A DNA stretch of 64,000 nt from Pinus tabuliformis (GCA_031772625.1 CM062815.1:917196979-917260978); one strand, 5' to 3'; counted from the first letter of the stretch, positions 43,401 through 55,064 are shown. Numbers and translations are program-made. Notes: generated from the sequence alone by a model not told the origin.

Positions 43401-45836
43401 CACCTTCCACGAGATCGACAATCACTAGGCTTAACGACGCCGGAACACGTCTCTAGCCTAGACCTCTATGTTGTGTGTTATGTTGCAAAGCGTTGTTAGG
43501 TTCATTCAGTTTATTTTAAGTTGATCTTTTTAAAGTTTGTCTTTCAGGATCACTACGAGATGTATGGTACAATTCCTAAATGCAGTCTAAGATGATAAGC
43601 AAGCTTTATTATCTTTTCAACTTTGAAAATCCTAGCTACTAAGGGAAAAGAAAGCGACTATCTTTTCTCAAAGAGCAATCAGCACACTCTAATGCACTCT
43701 TTCCTAAATCAATCATGCAAACTTATCAAAATGCAAATGCACAATGCAGGTGTTTGTTTTCCGCTTTCTTAGTGTATATGCCTACAAAGAAAGCTTTTTG
43801 TACAACTTTGAATTTGCTTTTAAATGACAAGTACAAACAAGTTTACTTTTTCCAAAATCAACAAGGGTAGAAGAGATTACAATCACTTTGCGATTTTCGA
43901 AATGAATACTTGTTTCGACACTTAAAAGAGACAAACTCAAACCAATAAGCAAAAGCAAATGTATAATCAACTGTAAACAGCAATGAACTCTCTCCTAAGA
44001 TCACAATCAATCAGATCTGAATCAAGGGCTCCAGGATGATTATTTCGCTCATGCAAAGGAAAACTGTAAATGACGCCACAAACACATAAAAAAACTTACA
44101 GTCTTTTTGTACAAAAGGAGGCGGAATTCAAGCAAAGAAAAGGGGTTATCAGACTGGTACCTATGCTGGTTAATGGCTGCAAAAACAGAGATCAAAACAG
44201 GGCAATAGACAGCAGGGAACCCCAGCTGCACAAGGCTAAACTGGTTCAGCGCAAGTCTAACACTGTGAGTTTGACATTCAGCGCAGGTAGCCTTCACGGG
44301 ACCTGCGTTGAAATGCAGACCGCCTTCACAGTGTTTGCGCTGAAGGAGAAACTCTCGTTTCTCTTGGGTTCCGGGTCATAAAATGCTCAAAAATCAACTG
44401 TTTCAGGCCAAATTAGAAACACAAGCAAGGTATAAACAGAGGGATGCTTTGAGAGGGTACTAAAGACTATCACAAAGGATCATCAAGTCATTTGTGAGTC
44501 CATTGTTGAGATCATAGAAAAAAACCCAGTGAAGGATCAAGGCAGCAACAGTCTACTTTGTGAAGCAGTTCGATTGTTGCTGTTGAGTCTATGAAGCAAA
44601 CAATGATGTAAACACAAACAAAATGACTAAAACAAATCTCCCCAGTGGAGTCGCCAATTTTTTGTGGGGAAAAATGCCTATGTAGGACGATCCTATCCAC
44701 CTAAGGTGTGACAGTGCCTTAACAACAAACAGATACAGCTACTTCGGTTTCTTCCTTTATGAAATGTGAAAGAGGGGAGATTGGTAGACTTACCGTTGTC
44801 TTCCTGTTGTCCCTCGATCTAGATCCTCTTCTCTTTGGGTGTCCACAGCTACTTGCCTCCTCGCTTGCTCAAGAGAACATCTACTTGATTCCCACGAGAT
44901 CACAAGAGAACAGCTACCTGTGACAAGAGAATAGCTACTTGTGACAAGAGAAGAACACAACACAAAGGCAAATATACATATTCATAAATGATTCAGGATT
45001 AGAAGTAAATCAAATATACTAATGCAAATCATACAAAATACACCAGCATATAGGAAAGAACCAAGATAGCTTTATTGATTGATAACAAGGTTCAGGAAGA
45101 GATACAACCCATAGGGCTCCAATCCAGCATCTCCTTCCCAGCAGAATGGAATTCCTTCTTCAGCTCCCTTCAAAGCATTAAGCACCCAATGATCCAATCT
45201 CAAACCAACAACAATTCTTTGCAATAACAAAATTCCAGCCTCTAGATCTCATGGAGGAGAGATCTATATATAGTTATTTTGGACAGAGGATGAGTCAGCT
45301 TGAGATCTGACTCGTGTCCTCCCCCTCTCTCAGTTCTTGAGTCCACTTGGAGGTTCTTGCTTCCACTTGGAGATTTGGAACCTCTTACTCATCACCAGTC
45401 GAATTCCCTGATGCAAGTGTCATTTTGGAAGCTTCCTGGGCATTGACACATTGAGGAATGAGCCTGCCACTTGTCCAATTACGCTCAGCGCAGGTAGCCT
45501 TTGTTGGAGTTGACATTCAACGCAGGTAGACAGTGGAGCAGTTGACATTCAGCGCAGATGCTCAGTGGAGCAGTTGACATGATCCAGAAATGACTTGTTT
45601 TTGAGTGTTTTTAGGTGGAGAACTTCTGTGAATTGCTGTGGTTAGATGGCCTTGTTCCTCTAGGGGTAGGAAGAACATGTTTAGGGACTTTGGATCCCTT
45701 GATTATGGAAATTTCATGCTCAATGCTGTAAGGCACAAAAATGTCTATAACAATCAGCAAATCCAATGTACGTTTGGAGAGGCGTCGACATCTGCAATAT
45801 CAAGAGTAAAACCAAGATACGCCAGAATAACGACGA
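37426..45836 (-). CDS. Archaeal-type second RNase H of element B, split by insertion C
   Basis: The start (about 45758-45800, following a TATTGCAG acceptor-like tract) and the remainder (37426-37806) lie on either side of element C. Phrases NNIAEYSAVIELL, RLDSELVVLQLN and HIPRSFNTLADAIASRML match D closely. Target duplications attag (37807-37811) and atcag (45753-45757) mark the insertion. Confidence 0.75.
37812..38904 (-). repeat. 3' LTR of element C
   Basis: TGTTATGGGG...CTATAACA. Motif words ACGCTCAGCATAGGTAGCC, TTCAATGCAGGTAG and TTCAGCGCAGATG at about 38632-38712. Confidence 0.88.
38905..38918 (-). other. Polypurine tract of element C
   Basis: Minus strand CTTTAGGGGGCAAC next to the LTR. 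Confidence 0.85.
38919..41380 (-). other. 3' UTR of element C with hairpin repeats
   Basis: Non-coding. 38920-39960 keeps the landmark order of the A/B/D 3' UTRs (GGCGGGCATTCCCATGCTTAG, GGATGAAACTAGATCCGGGG). About 39990-40470 and 40690-40820 carry hairpins with GTTTTAACGAG and different stems (TCGTTCTCGTC, CTTTTTCG, CTTCCGG). GC-rich CATGCCCCC tracts, polypurine-like on the element strand, lie at about 41017 and 41348. Confidence 0.65.
41381..41870 (-). CDS. Protease-like region of element C
   Basis: Phrases PLGILPNVPITLKGKTVQMNVMVVQGPLDYNLLLGRDYIYCM parallel the B retropepsin (HPFGILQDLPMGVEGKTVSLDVEV..., PLDYNLLLGRSWSYAM). These are the C-terminal half of an aspartic protease fold, including the LLLGRxW flap-distal motif. 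Weaker homology extends toward 41870, where the active-site part would be. It keeps gag-protease but nothing of the polymerase. Broken. Confidence 0.65.
41975..42942 (-). CDS. Gag-like nucleocapsid region of element C
   Basis: Begins around 42942 (MEHTNQGLPLGG, then PHMATLSLPGLTIG, the same N-terminal phrase as A). It continues through an Arg/Lys-rich run to two zinc knuckles, CVICRGDHFHRDC and CRLCEGDHAIHHC (CX2CX3HX4C), and an acidic tail ending FISTDSDDQGG. Same plan as A 25507-26463. No typical capsid domain. Broken. Confidence 0.7.
42943..44639 (-). other. Leader of element C
   Basis: Non-coding. Hairpin repeats of the 3' UTR type recur near the gag end (about 43020-43160; CTTTTTC/GAAAAAG stems, GTTTTAACGAG). 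At 44264-44345 lies a motif module: TTCAGCGCAAG, TTCAGCGCAGGTAGCC, ACCTGCGTTGAA, TTTGCGCTGAA. No ORF supported. Confidence 0.6.
44640..44656 (-). other. Primer-binding site of element C
   Basis: Minus strand TGGCGACTCCACTGGGG, tRNA-Arg-like. Confidence 0.82.
44660..45752 (-). repeat. 5' LTR of element C
   Basis: The left boundary is approximate; it ends CTATAACA at 45752. Contains ACGCTCAGCGCAGGTAGCC, TTCAACGCAGGTAG and TTCAGCGCAGATG (45481-45560) and a near-consensus splice donor CG|GTAAGT at about 44793 (minus). Confidence 0.85.
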
Positions 45837-45963
45837 AAAATCACATTCTCTAAACTAAGCACACTTGTCTAAACTAAGCACACTTGTCTAAACTAAGCAA
45901 ACGTACCAGCTAGAAAGAGGAAATTAACCTAACTACCCTAAAAAAAATCTTCACACCCACCAC

Positions 45964-47110
45964 TTAAGCATAGTACCTCTTTAGGTAAAGTCCATTTCTG
46001 GGTTTACCCAAAGAGTCCCCATCAAAGTCAACCAGCTCACAGGCCCCTTTTGCTAGCTTTCGCTTAACAATGTAGGGTCCATGCCACATAGGAACGAATT
46101 TTCCAGCACCTAACTTATCGTTAGCTTGATCATATAATAGCACTAGGTCTCCTTCCGAAAAATTTCGAGGGGTTACATTTCGATCGTACTGAGCTTTCAT
46201 TCGTTTTGCATGAGTCTCGATTGCCAGTGCAACATCACGTTGAGTCTCATCTAATTGAGCTAAATACAATAAACGCTTCTCCTCTTTGGAAGTAGCTGGG
46301 AGTAATTCGACAGCCATTTGAAGTGATGGGATTTCGCATTCAATGGGCAGCATGGATTCCAAACCATAAACTAGTTGGAAAGGAGTGAACCCTGTTGATG
46401 TTTTCACCGAAGTTCGATATGCCCACAGCGCGGAAAATAACATGTTGTGCCAATTCGACTGATGAATGCCAATGATTCGCCGGATCATGATGACCAAAAC
46501 TTTGTTGATGGACTCAACCAGATCGTTGGCTTGTGGATAATAAGGTGTTGAGCTATCGTGGCGCAAACCAAGCTGGCCTGTAAGCGCTGCCATCATAGTG
46601 TTTCAAAAATGGCGCCCATGGTCTGTGATTATCGCTTGTGGGACACAAAACCTAGAAATAATGTGATTGAATACGAAAACTGCAGCAGTCTTACCGTCTG
46701 CCTCGAATGTAGGCATCGCCTCGTCCCACTTAGTAAAATAATCAACCGCAAGGATGATATACGCATGCCCCCCGGCCGAGTGAGGGTTACAAGTAATAAG
46801 GTCGATACCCCATTTAGTAAAAGGACCAACGACAATTATAGGGTGGAGAGGAGCTGGTTGTGCGCGCATCTTGCGATCAAACACTTGACAGTTGTGGCAT
46901 TTTCGGACCGCAATGATACAATCTTTAAACATGGACGGCCAAAAATAGCCAGCACGCAACACCTTCTGAGCTGTGGCATACCCAGACATATGACCGCCAC
47001 ATGCCCCAGAGTGACAGTCATTCAAAACCCTTTCTGCCTCTTCGTGAGTTAAGCAACGTCGGAAAACCAAGTCCGCCCCACGACGATAAAGAGTATCTCC
47101 AATTATTTTG
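45964..47110 (-). CDS. Integrase of element B
   Basis: Zinc-binding start (H-x-GACGGH, CHNC, about 46900-47010), core with GPFTKWGIDLITC, VDYFTKWDEAMPTF, IITDHG and DLVESINK, and the C-terminal domain RNFSEGDLVLLYDQ, MWHGPYIVKRKL to 45964. Closely similar to D. Catalyses insertion of element DNA. Fossil, with a break. Confidence 0.88.
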
Positions 47111-47121
47111 TATTGTTGGGA

Positions 47122-49959
47122 CTAGAATCGAATTTTCTGACGTTCCGTCTTAGAAGCTATAGGCCGAAAGGATTGGGTTTGGAGATAAATTATTATATCC
47201 CCGTACCATGGATCTAAAGTGCTGATGAGAAACAAAGATTCGTCCGCTATGGGTTCCTCTGCCACTGTTTCCGTGTCAGCACGCGGGAAATCACACATTA
47301 ACTCGGCAAAGACTAAGGATTTCTTAGATTTGGACTTTTCGAACTCCAAATCGAACTCCTGCAGGATAACAATCCATTTGGAGTACTTGCCCCCTAGCAA
47401 TTGTTTAGTTAGAATATAGATCATAGGGTTGCAATCCGAAATCACTATAGTTTTACGGAGAAGAATGTAGTGACGAAAACGCTGAACAGCTTGAACGGCT
47501 GCCAGTGCCAACTTTTCCACATGTGAGTACTTCAGCTCAGTTGGATTTAACGTCCGACTAAGATAATATATCACATTTTCCATTCCGAATTCATCTTCCT
47601 GAACTAAGACCATTCCAATGGTGGAGTGGGAGGTGGCGAGATACAAAAAGTAATCCTAGTTGTAGTTGGGAGGATGCAGCAACGGTGCATGGGTCAACGC
47701 GTGCTTAAGTGCATCGAAAGATTTCTGAGCTATCTCATCCCAAGAGAATTGAGCATTTTGTTTTAACAAACGGGTGAAACTCTTTGTAACCTCGGCGTAG
47801 TTAGGAATGAATCGATGTAAAAAGTTTGCTTTCCCCTGCAAACTTTGGAGTTGGCGCAAACTCGAAGGAGGAGGCAATTTAATGATAGCTTCTACCTTCG
47901 AGGGATCGACGCGGATACCGGCTTTTGAAATGACAAATCCTAGCAATCGTCCAACTTCTATGAAGAAGACACATTTGTGTGGGTTCAACCGAATTCGATA
48001 ATCCTGACACCTCATAAAAATAGCTCATAAGTGGACAAGGTGATTAGCTCGATGTAAAGAATGAGCAGGCAAATCATCGAGGTACAGCTGCACAATGTGC
48101 TTGATGTCGTGAAACGCATAAGACATTGCCCATTGGAAAGTGGCTCCGGCATTCTTAAGTCCAAAAGGTAATTTGCAATAAGCAAATGTCCCCCAAGGAC
48201 AAATGAAAGCCGTTTTTGGTTGATCGGCAGGTAGAATATTGATTTGGTTGTAGCCGGAAAAACCGTCCATAAAGGAAAATATTTCACTGACGGCACAATC
48301 ATCAATTATTTGATCGATATAGGGCGTGGGATAGTTGTCTTTTGGACAAGCACGATTAATATCCCTATAGTCGATGCAGATTCTTATTGTTCCCTGTTTC
48401 TTATTAACCGGAACAATATTCGATACCCAATCCGTTAACGGGATCGGATAAATGAAACCTGCTTTCAACAGCTTCTCAACTTCTGCTTTAATTGTAGCCG
48501 CTTTCCTAAGGTGTATCTGACGCAGACGTTGCTGAACAGGCTTAGCGTCCGGGTAAGTCTTGATTTCATGAACAACAATAGAGGGATCAATTCCTGGCAT
48601 TTCCTCATAGGACCAGGCAAACACATCGCGGAATTCTTGAAATAGGGCCTTGTATGTTTGAATTTCGTCATTTGTACACGAGGCACCTATATGAATGTTC
48701 TCAATAATTCTAGTTTTGACTGAAATGTCAATGGTAATAGTTTGGGAAATGTTTCCCAAATTCAACTCTGAATCAGGATGTTTCGTGGGATTCTGAGCAT
48801 CCTTAACATATTCCGCCATAAAAATTGATGAAAAATCATTTTCAAAGACATCACTCTCAGGTAAAAACAAAGATCTATGATGGAGATCTTCCCATGGTAG
48901 ATCATCTACACTTAGGATTTCGCGAAGTTGCTCGTCAGATGACACAACTTCGGGAAACGCTATCCGTTCTGAGGTTGATGTGAAAAGCGATTCCTCATGG
49001 ACCACATTCATTTGGTCCATTTGGGTTGAACACGGGTCGGTAAAATACTGCACGGCTTCATAAGCAATTTCATATGGACTCAAAGGCATAGCATCACCGA
49101 ATGAGTCTATATTAGATTCACATGGGACAATACAAGGATCATCATAAATAATAGTGTCTGAAGTAATCATATGAATGGAAGTGAATGAAGGGTCTACGTT
49201 GATTGGAGGAAAAGGAAAAGTTCCCAGTAAACCGGAATCTTTAAGTAATCCTACGCCAACATCCCTATAAGGGATAGTCGTTTTACCGACATGCTGGATA
49301 CTCTCTGAAGAGGCTGGGTCGGATGAAAAATAAGCCATCTGGTCTATCGTTATGATCTTACCATTGTGTGGAAACTTTATAACCTTGAAGACCGATGAGA
49401 TGACCGCTGTCATAGCGTAAGACCAACTTCGACCCAAGAGAAGGTTGTAGTCTAGAGGGGCATCAACCACCTCCACATCCAGACTAACGGTTTTTCCTTC
49501 AACCCCCATAGGCAAATCCTGTAGAATGCCAAACGGATGGAACCCACGGCCATCAAAGGCCTTAAGAATCGTCGGGGATTGGTTCAATGAAGGAGAACCA
49601 AGCGATCTCCAGCATTGAATCGACATAATACACGTAGAGGCTCCTTCATCAATTACAGTCCGATGAATAGGCCTGTTTTTTACTATCACTAGGATCTGGA
49701 AAGCCATCTGATGAGGGAGACGCGGTGTACTATTTTCTAGATCAAAGATTATCAGGTTCAGGTCCTGAATGTCAACAGCTCCTATAGCCGACAAAAGTAA
49801 TTTTCGTTGTGCTGGGCATGATTGCAGCACTTCTAAAGCCGACATTGCTGAGGGTGAAACAGCTAGGTCCTCAACAATGTTATAATTTTGAGCTGCTCTC
49901 GCATGTGGATTGAAAGCAAACTTTCGAAGTATACCCTTGGCGGGCGGTTTGATTACCAA
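47122..49959 (-). CDS. Protease, reverse transcriptase and Ty3 RNase H of element B
   Basis: The protease region (about 49250-49740) has TVIDEGASTCIMS and PLDYNLLLGRSWSYAM. RT (about 48060-48520) has VEKLLKAGFIYPI, IRICIDYRDINRACPKDNYP, FMDGFSGYNQI, LPFGLKNAGATF, YLDDLPAHS. The connection region (about 47660-48010) has LNPHKCVF, LLGFVISKAGI, LQGKANFLHRFIPNYAEV. The first RNase H (about 47250-47640) has YYLSRTLNPTELKYSHVEKLALA and is of the divergent type usual in dual-RNase-H elements. There is no RNase H between protease and RT, unlike Y. Broken in a few places. Confidence 0.9.
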
Positions 49960-49980
49960 GTCCGGGTTAGGTTTCTCGAT

Positions 49981-51291
49981 CTATAGTGGATCAGAACTGG
50001 GAGCTGAGGTTGATGGATTAGAATGAGAAGATTCTGCTTCTTTGCCATCAACAGGACTCTTACTACCATAATCGTGTGACCGAGTCGCAATTCGTACATG
50101 AGACATCATCAATATGGGTTTTTCACTGGCACTCGAGGAAGAACCTATCATCTTACTCTCCTGCTTTGGAAATGGATCTTTCAAAACAGCAGGAGTTGGG
50201 GAACCTTTAACGATTTTCACAACCTCTGCCCGATGAGGGCAATCTCTTGTGAAATGATCTTCTTCACAAATTAAACAAGGATAGCAAGGTTTGCGTTTTT
50301 CGTCGTTAGATTTCGACTTCTCTTTTTTCTCCTTTGGAGCCTTGTCTGCTTTATCCTTCTTCTTGCCTTTCTTTTTACCACTGTTTTTTGATTTAGCCAT
50401 AGATGACTCTACAGCGTGAACATCGGCGGTAATTTCAGGAGAAGACTCTCCTGTCGGGGAGTCTGGTAAGGTTATGATTGGAGAAGAATTCTTTGAGGAT
50501 TTCTTCTTACTTTTAGTGTTCACCGTACCAATCATGCCATCAGCAGCATGAGACCCCGAACGAGCATCAGCGATTTGATTCGTCTTAGGAAGATCTAGGG
50601 TCTTCTCGTGCAACGTACCCGACTGAGTGTAAACTAAGTCAAGGTATTGGGCTTGAGCAATGACTTGCTCCTCAGTAACTACCCCAGCCTTAGCTACATC
50701 TTCAGTAATCTTCGGTAATAATGATTTGACAAACCATTCAGCTAAGATTTGGTCCGGGATAGAAACTCTCACTAAACGTCTTCGACGTCTCCATTCATGG
50801 ATATGATCAGAAATATAATTGGACGTCGATTGTTTTAATGAAGTTAATAACTCAGTACCATTATCGTATCTGACCGGCAATTGAAAATGAGTGAGGAACG
50901 AGGTAGCTAACTGGCTAAAGTTATAAAAAGTGGCACGTGGTAACTCAATGTACCACTTGGCCGCGAGACCAATGAGCGTACACTAAAAAAGACGTAAACG
51001 GATCGAATCATCCGAGATAGAATTCGAAGCACACCAGAGGTGGTAAGTCATCACGTGATTTGATGGATCCTCTCCAGGTTTACCTTCGAACTTGGGTATA
51101 TCATTGGGCAACTTATTTGGCATTGGCGGCCAGAACGGAAGATAATTTATTGGATCGTTCGTTAGGCTCGTCAAGTCGGGTAAATCCAAAGTTGCAATAA
51201 ACGACAATTGCCGGTTAGGATCTCTAAAACTCTGGGTCACAAGACCAGTCCCAGGAGGAGGATATCCAGGATAAGCTGGAACAGGAATCAC
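49981..51291 (-). CDS. Gag capsid and nucleocapsid of element B
   Basis: The capsid-like domain begins near 51140 (IPKFEGKPGEDPSNHVMTYHLWC, SISDDSIRLRLF), the typical Ty3 gag opening. It continues with ISDHIHEWRRRRRLV and IPDQILAEWFVKSLLP. A Lys-rich run (KKKGKKKDKADK) and a zinc knuckle CLICEEDHFTRDC (CX2CX3HX4C, about 50260) follow. Forms the particle and binds RNA. Broken. Confidence 0.82.
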
Positions 51292-51402
51292 GTTCGGGAT
51301 ATTATATCCTCCTGGAAAACTAGGATTAACTGGACCGTACTGGGGTTGTTGAGGTTGTTGATAAGTGTACCCAGGATACGGTTGATACTGGTAAACCAGT
51401 TG

Positions 51403-53043
51403 TTAGACGGCAGGCCCGTATTGGTACTGTCCCTGGTGCTGTTGATAAGTGAATTGTGGTTGACTTGTTACAACAGTACTTAAACCAGGCTGCCCTACAG
51501 GCATCTGGACCGTGGTTTGAATCGTAGATCCGGACAACGGTAAAGATGTCTGAGGGGTGGTTGCAGAGACAGTAGAAACCGGAGTTGTCGATACTCCAGA
51601 AGTAAGTGTGGTAGATGTTGCGGTAGTTGCAGCAGTTGTTTGAGATGGAGTACTAGGTGCGATTGGTGGTTGAGTAACTACCGAAGTTACAGAAGTTTGA
51701 ACAGTTGACTGGACAGGTTGTGGTTGCTGGGGTGGACCAGAAACTACAGGTTGCCCAGTTTGAGGTAACAACTGTATACTTGGCTGCAACACCTGTTGAC
51801 CTTGTGATGGATCCCACACTATCATTCCGGGGTATTGACCCGTAACAGGTTGGGGATACTGAGATCCGTAACCAGGTTGAGGGTAGGATTGATAATTGAA
51901 AGGTACATTTCCCGTACCTGGAACATAAGATTGACCTTGAGGTGGTTGATAACCTTGACTCGAGTACTGACCTTGGGGTAGATACCCTTGAGGTAAGTAC
52001 TGATACTGGGGTTGACCTTGATGCATAAATTGATACTGAGGTTGACCTTGGGGTACATATTGAGGTTGGGGTTGACCTTGAGGAACGTATTGCACCATAG
52101 GTACATACTGTCCTTGAGGTTGCCCCCCAGCCGCAACTTGTGTACCTTGAGGTTGCCCCCCAGGCGTTAATTGAGGCTGCCCCCCAGGCGGTAATTGACC
52201 ACCTTGAGGTTGAGAACTGGGAATTGAACCTGACATCATATAAACATCTCCTACACCCAACGGTCTATTACCATTGCTTCCAGCTAATGACCCATGTCCA
52301 ATGGGTTGAGGAGATGCTCCCGCAAAGGTACTAGAAAGTGATTGATACCCAGTAGGAACAGAAGGACCACCATACAAGAAAGATTCAGGGGGTTGAGTAG
52401 ACAAGGATGACTGACTATACATATTTACAGGAGTATAAATACCTCTGGGTGGATAAGGAGTACGAGGTGGAGAAAAACCTATCCCTGAGTTGTCTAAATA
52501 ATTAGTTAACGAAAGGTACCAAGTAGTACTTCTAGGTGGACTGTAAAAGATAGATTCACGCTCTCTTAGGTCAAGAGTAGGTTGATTTCCAAGAACAGGG
52601 CCTACTTCTTCTTCTGGAGTAAGTTCTCCAATAGCTAACAAACCAGAAGGAAGATTTTCGGTTATGACTCTTTCTATCCTAGGTGAATCAGGAACACTAG
52701 AAGTTGGAGTAACAGGTTCAGATACTTCAGGTTCTTCGCCTATATCACTAATAGATGAAAAACTACCAGCAAGCTTAGAAACTGCAATAGCTTCAGGATT
52801 GTAACCTGTTTCTAGACTTTGGTAATCTGGATGGACTACCAACGAAGACTCTCCTTCTTCAGGTGAACCTACTCTACTGCCACTAGGAGGAGTTACGAGG
52901 ACTTTCAAACCTTCTAGATTACTCGGGTTGTCTCGAGGAGGATCACCCCGAAGTCTACGGGATCTCCTCAACAATTCGGCCACGGAAACAATCTCAAGAG
53001 ATTGGCCCCGAAGTCTACGGGACTGTCTCGGTAATTCCACCAC
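51403..53043 (-). CDS. Long disordered N-terminal gag extension of element B
   Basis: 546 residues, open. It starts MVELPRQSRRLRGQ with the duplicated RxSRRLRG motif, then an acidic Ser/Glu region, a Pro/Ser/Gly region, and a strongly Gln/Pro/Tyr/Gly-rich block (about 51820-52210; PQGQPQYQY, QGQYVPMVQYVPQ) followed by Thr/Ser/Val-rich text. The start is shared with D 12251, and an acceptor-like TGTGCAG lies about 20 bp upstream. Composition is prion-like/low-complexity, unusual for gag. It precedes the capsid region directly, so it is probably the gag N-terminus, not a separate gene. Confidence 0.7.
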   Translation of the reverse strand: MVELPRQSRRLRGQSLEIVSVAELLRRSRRLRGDPPRDNPSNLEGLKVLVTPPSGSRVGSPEEGESSLVVHPDYQSLETGYNPEAIAVSKLAGSFSSISDIGEEPEVSEPVTPTSSVPDSPRIERVITENLPSGLLAIGELTPEEEVGPVLGNQPTLDLRERESIFYSPPRSTTWYLSLTNYLDNSGIGFSPPRTPYPPRGIYTPVNMYSQSSLSTQPPESFLYGGPSVPTGYQSLSSTFAGASPQPIGHGSLAGSNGNRPLGVGDVYMMSGSIPSSQPQGGQLPPGGQPQLTPGGQPQGTQVAAGGQPQGQYVPMVQYVPQGQPQPQYVPQGQPQYQFMHQGQPQYQYLPQGYLPQGQYSSQGYQPPQGQSYVPGTGNVPFNYQSYPQPGYGSQYPQPVTGQYPGMIVWDPSQGQQVLQPSIQLLPQTGQPVVSGPPQQPQPVQSTVQTSVTSVVTQPPIAPSTPSQTTAATTATSTTLTSGVSTTPVSTVSATTPQTSLPLSGSTIQTTVQMPVGQPGLSTVVTSQPQFTYQQHQGQYQYGPAV

Positions 53044-55043
53044 AGTTAAAAACTTTTAACTACTGCACACGCAAACAAAGTAAAATCTCAAAACAAAGCA
53101 CCTAAAGTCTCTAAAGAACCAAAAAAATTTGAATCACACGCCTAAAGAATCTAGGGCATCAAACCATGCACAAACAGTAGCCTTCTGGACCGAAAACACT
53201 AGTTGGTGATGAAGCCCAACATCGCCGAATTCAATACAGAAGTGGTGGGTGGAACAATTACCCCGGCAACCTGCTTAATGAATAGACCGGCACAAGTTCC
53301 TCCACTTTAACCGTCTTGAGTGAAGTGAACCCCCCAGAAAATCCAAGTGAGTCTAGCCGACGTCTGCTCCAGGTACAGTGGGATCTTCCCTCCACCGTCA
53401 CCTCGGGTATAATCCTAAAGATAATGGTCACTAAGGTTACCAACAGCAACAAATACACCTGGGGGAACAGTCTACACTCCGACAGCACGCAAGGGTAGAG
53501 TATCAAGCTCAATCCCCTTGCCGGCTCCTTGACAATAATCCAAGGTTTACCGACAAGTGACCCCTGGCTGCTCGACAATGGTTAATCCGAGGTTTACCGT
53601 TTGTAATATGTGTGTGTCTGGCGTCGTTCCCAACGAGGGAGGATTGATCCCCTCACTGGTTCGGACACGAGCTCGTGCTTCTCCTTTAAGAGGAGCTTTC
53701 CCAGAGTATAAATGAAACAGTTGGATTTATCCTACCACAAGATCAGCTACTTGTTTGGTTTTGTTGTCTTGGAGAGTTAATTACTCTCCTACTCCAAGAC
53801 ACTAGCCTGATCTAAATTGGTGTTTTAGAGCCCTAGTAAATAAAAAGTTACTAAGTTGATTTTACTTTAAGCGTTAATTTTATGGTTTTTCTTTAAGACA
53901 AAAGGTAGTGGAGATGAAACTGGTGGTGTGTAGACTCGACTCTCAACCACTACAAAGATGCACCTAAGATGATTTACACTACTTTCCTTTTTCAATGAAT
54001 CTCCTAGCTAAGAGAGTTGAGAGAATGCAAATTTTATAGAAAACAACTTTCTTAACAAAGACAATCAAAGAAACAATTCTCTTTATCTTTTCAAAACATG
54101 CAACTCATGACCACTAATTATTCACGAAAATCCCTTTTCTTCAAAAGACTACAAATGCTACCAAAGCAAACTTGTTTTCAAAGAATCTTTTATATTTTTC
54201 CTATATTAACCAAGCATGTAAAACTATTTATCGAAAATCAAATTTAACAAATCTAAGGCAATCAAACCAAAATCACTCAAAAGTAAATTAAAGGGAAATT
54301 TACCTAAAAGTAAAACTAATGAGGAAAAAAGCCTACAAGGATGATTCCCGGATGTTTTACTCAGTCAAAATGCAACTAAGGATCAGTTCATGCAGAATCA
54401 TAAACTAACCAAAAAACAAAATCGAAATCTTTTTGTTCTTTTTTCTCAAGAATGGAATTCAAGGCTTCAACAAACAAACTTTTCGAGTTTCGCAAAGAGA
54501 AGACACAAAGGTAGGTCTCTCACAAGGGTGACTTCTATGACAGGCCTGACTCCTAAGAGGACTGACCAAAACCAAGGAGCTCCAAAGTTTGATAACCTCT
54601 AACGTCAAAGTCACTACAGGACCAGTTAAAAATCAAACCCTAAGGCAAAATCCCTATGAATTCCACCAAAACTCTCGACACTAACGGGACAAGTTCATGT
54701 GAAGATCTCTGACAGTAAACTAATGGATCTGGGCAGTAAAAACAAAATCTAAAGAGAAAAAAGATGAAAAATGAAATTTTCTCAAATCTGACAAGGGGTA
54801 CGCAGGTGATCTGTTGACACAGGCGCGGGTACGCTCTGTGCACAAAGACGCAGTGCGTACAAGTACGGACTGTGTCTAACTCAGAGACTGCGTACTGCTG
54901 GCAAAACTAAGGAAACTAAAAATCTAAAATGACTCTAAGCTAACCCACCCAAATACACAGCTAGACAGCCAAAAATCAGAAAACAAGCTATGTTTCTCAG
55001 ATCAAAATACCAAATCAAAAAGAACTCAAGTACATTCATGGAT
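53044..55043 (-). other. Leader of element B
   Basis: About 2 kb, non-coding. The gag-proximal ~900 bp match the A and D leaders nearly base for base; the rest (53950-54780) is AT-rich. At 54790-54900 the module reads GGGGTACGCAGGTG, GCGCGGGTACGCTCTGTG, GACGCAGTGCGTAC, GACTGCGTACTGC. Confidence 0.65.
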
Positions 55044-55061
55044 TCCCCAGCGGAGTCGCCA
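55044..55061 (-). other. Primer-binding site of element B
   Basis: Minus strand TGGCGACTCCGCTGGGGA, three bases inside the 5' LTR. Confidence 0.87.
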
Positions 55062-55064
55062 TTT

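Larger units (their letters stand above)
37812..45752 (-). mobile_element. Element C, pol-less Tat-type LTR element inside B
   Basis: Two ~1.09 kb LTRs (37812-38904; about 44660-45752), primer site, polypurine tract, target duplications attag/atcag. The ~5.7 kb body carries only a gag-like protein with zinc knuckles and a protease-like region; no RT, RNase H or integrase is visible in either strand. LTR differences are about 28 by eye (about 2.6%). It is therefore a non-autonomous passenger of a third subfamily. Its LTR sequence differs from A/D and B, but its polypurine tract, 3' UTR plan and primer site agree. A few coding breaks. Confidence 0.85.
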
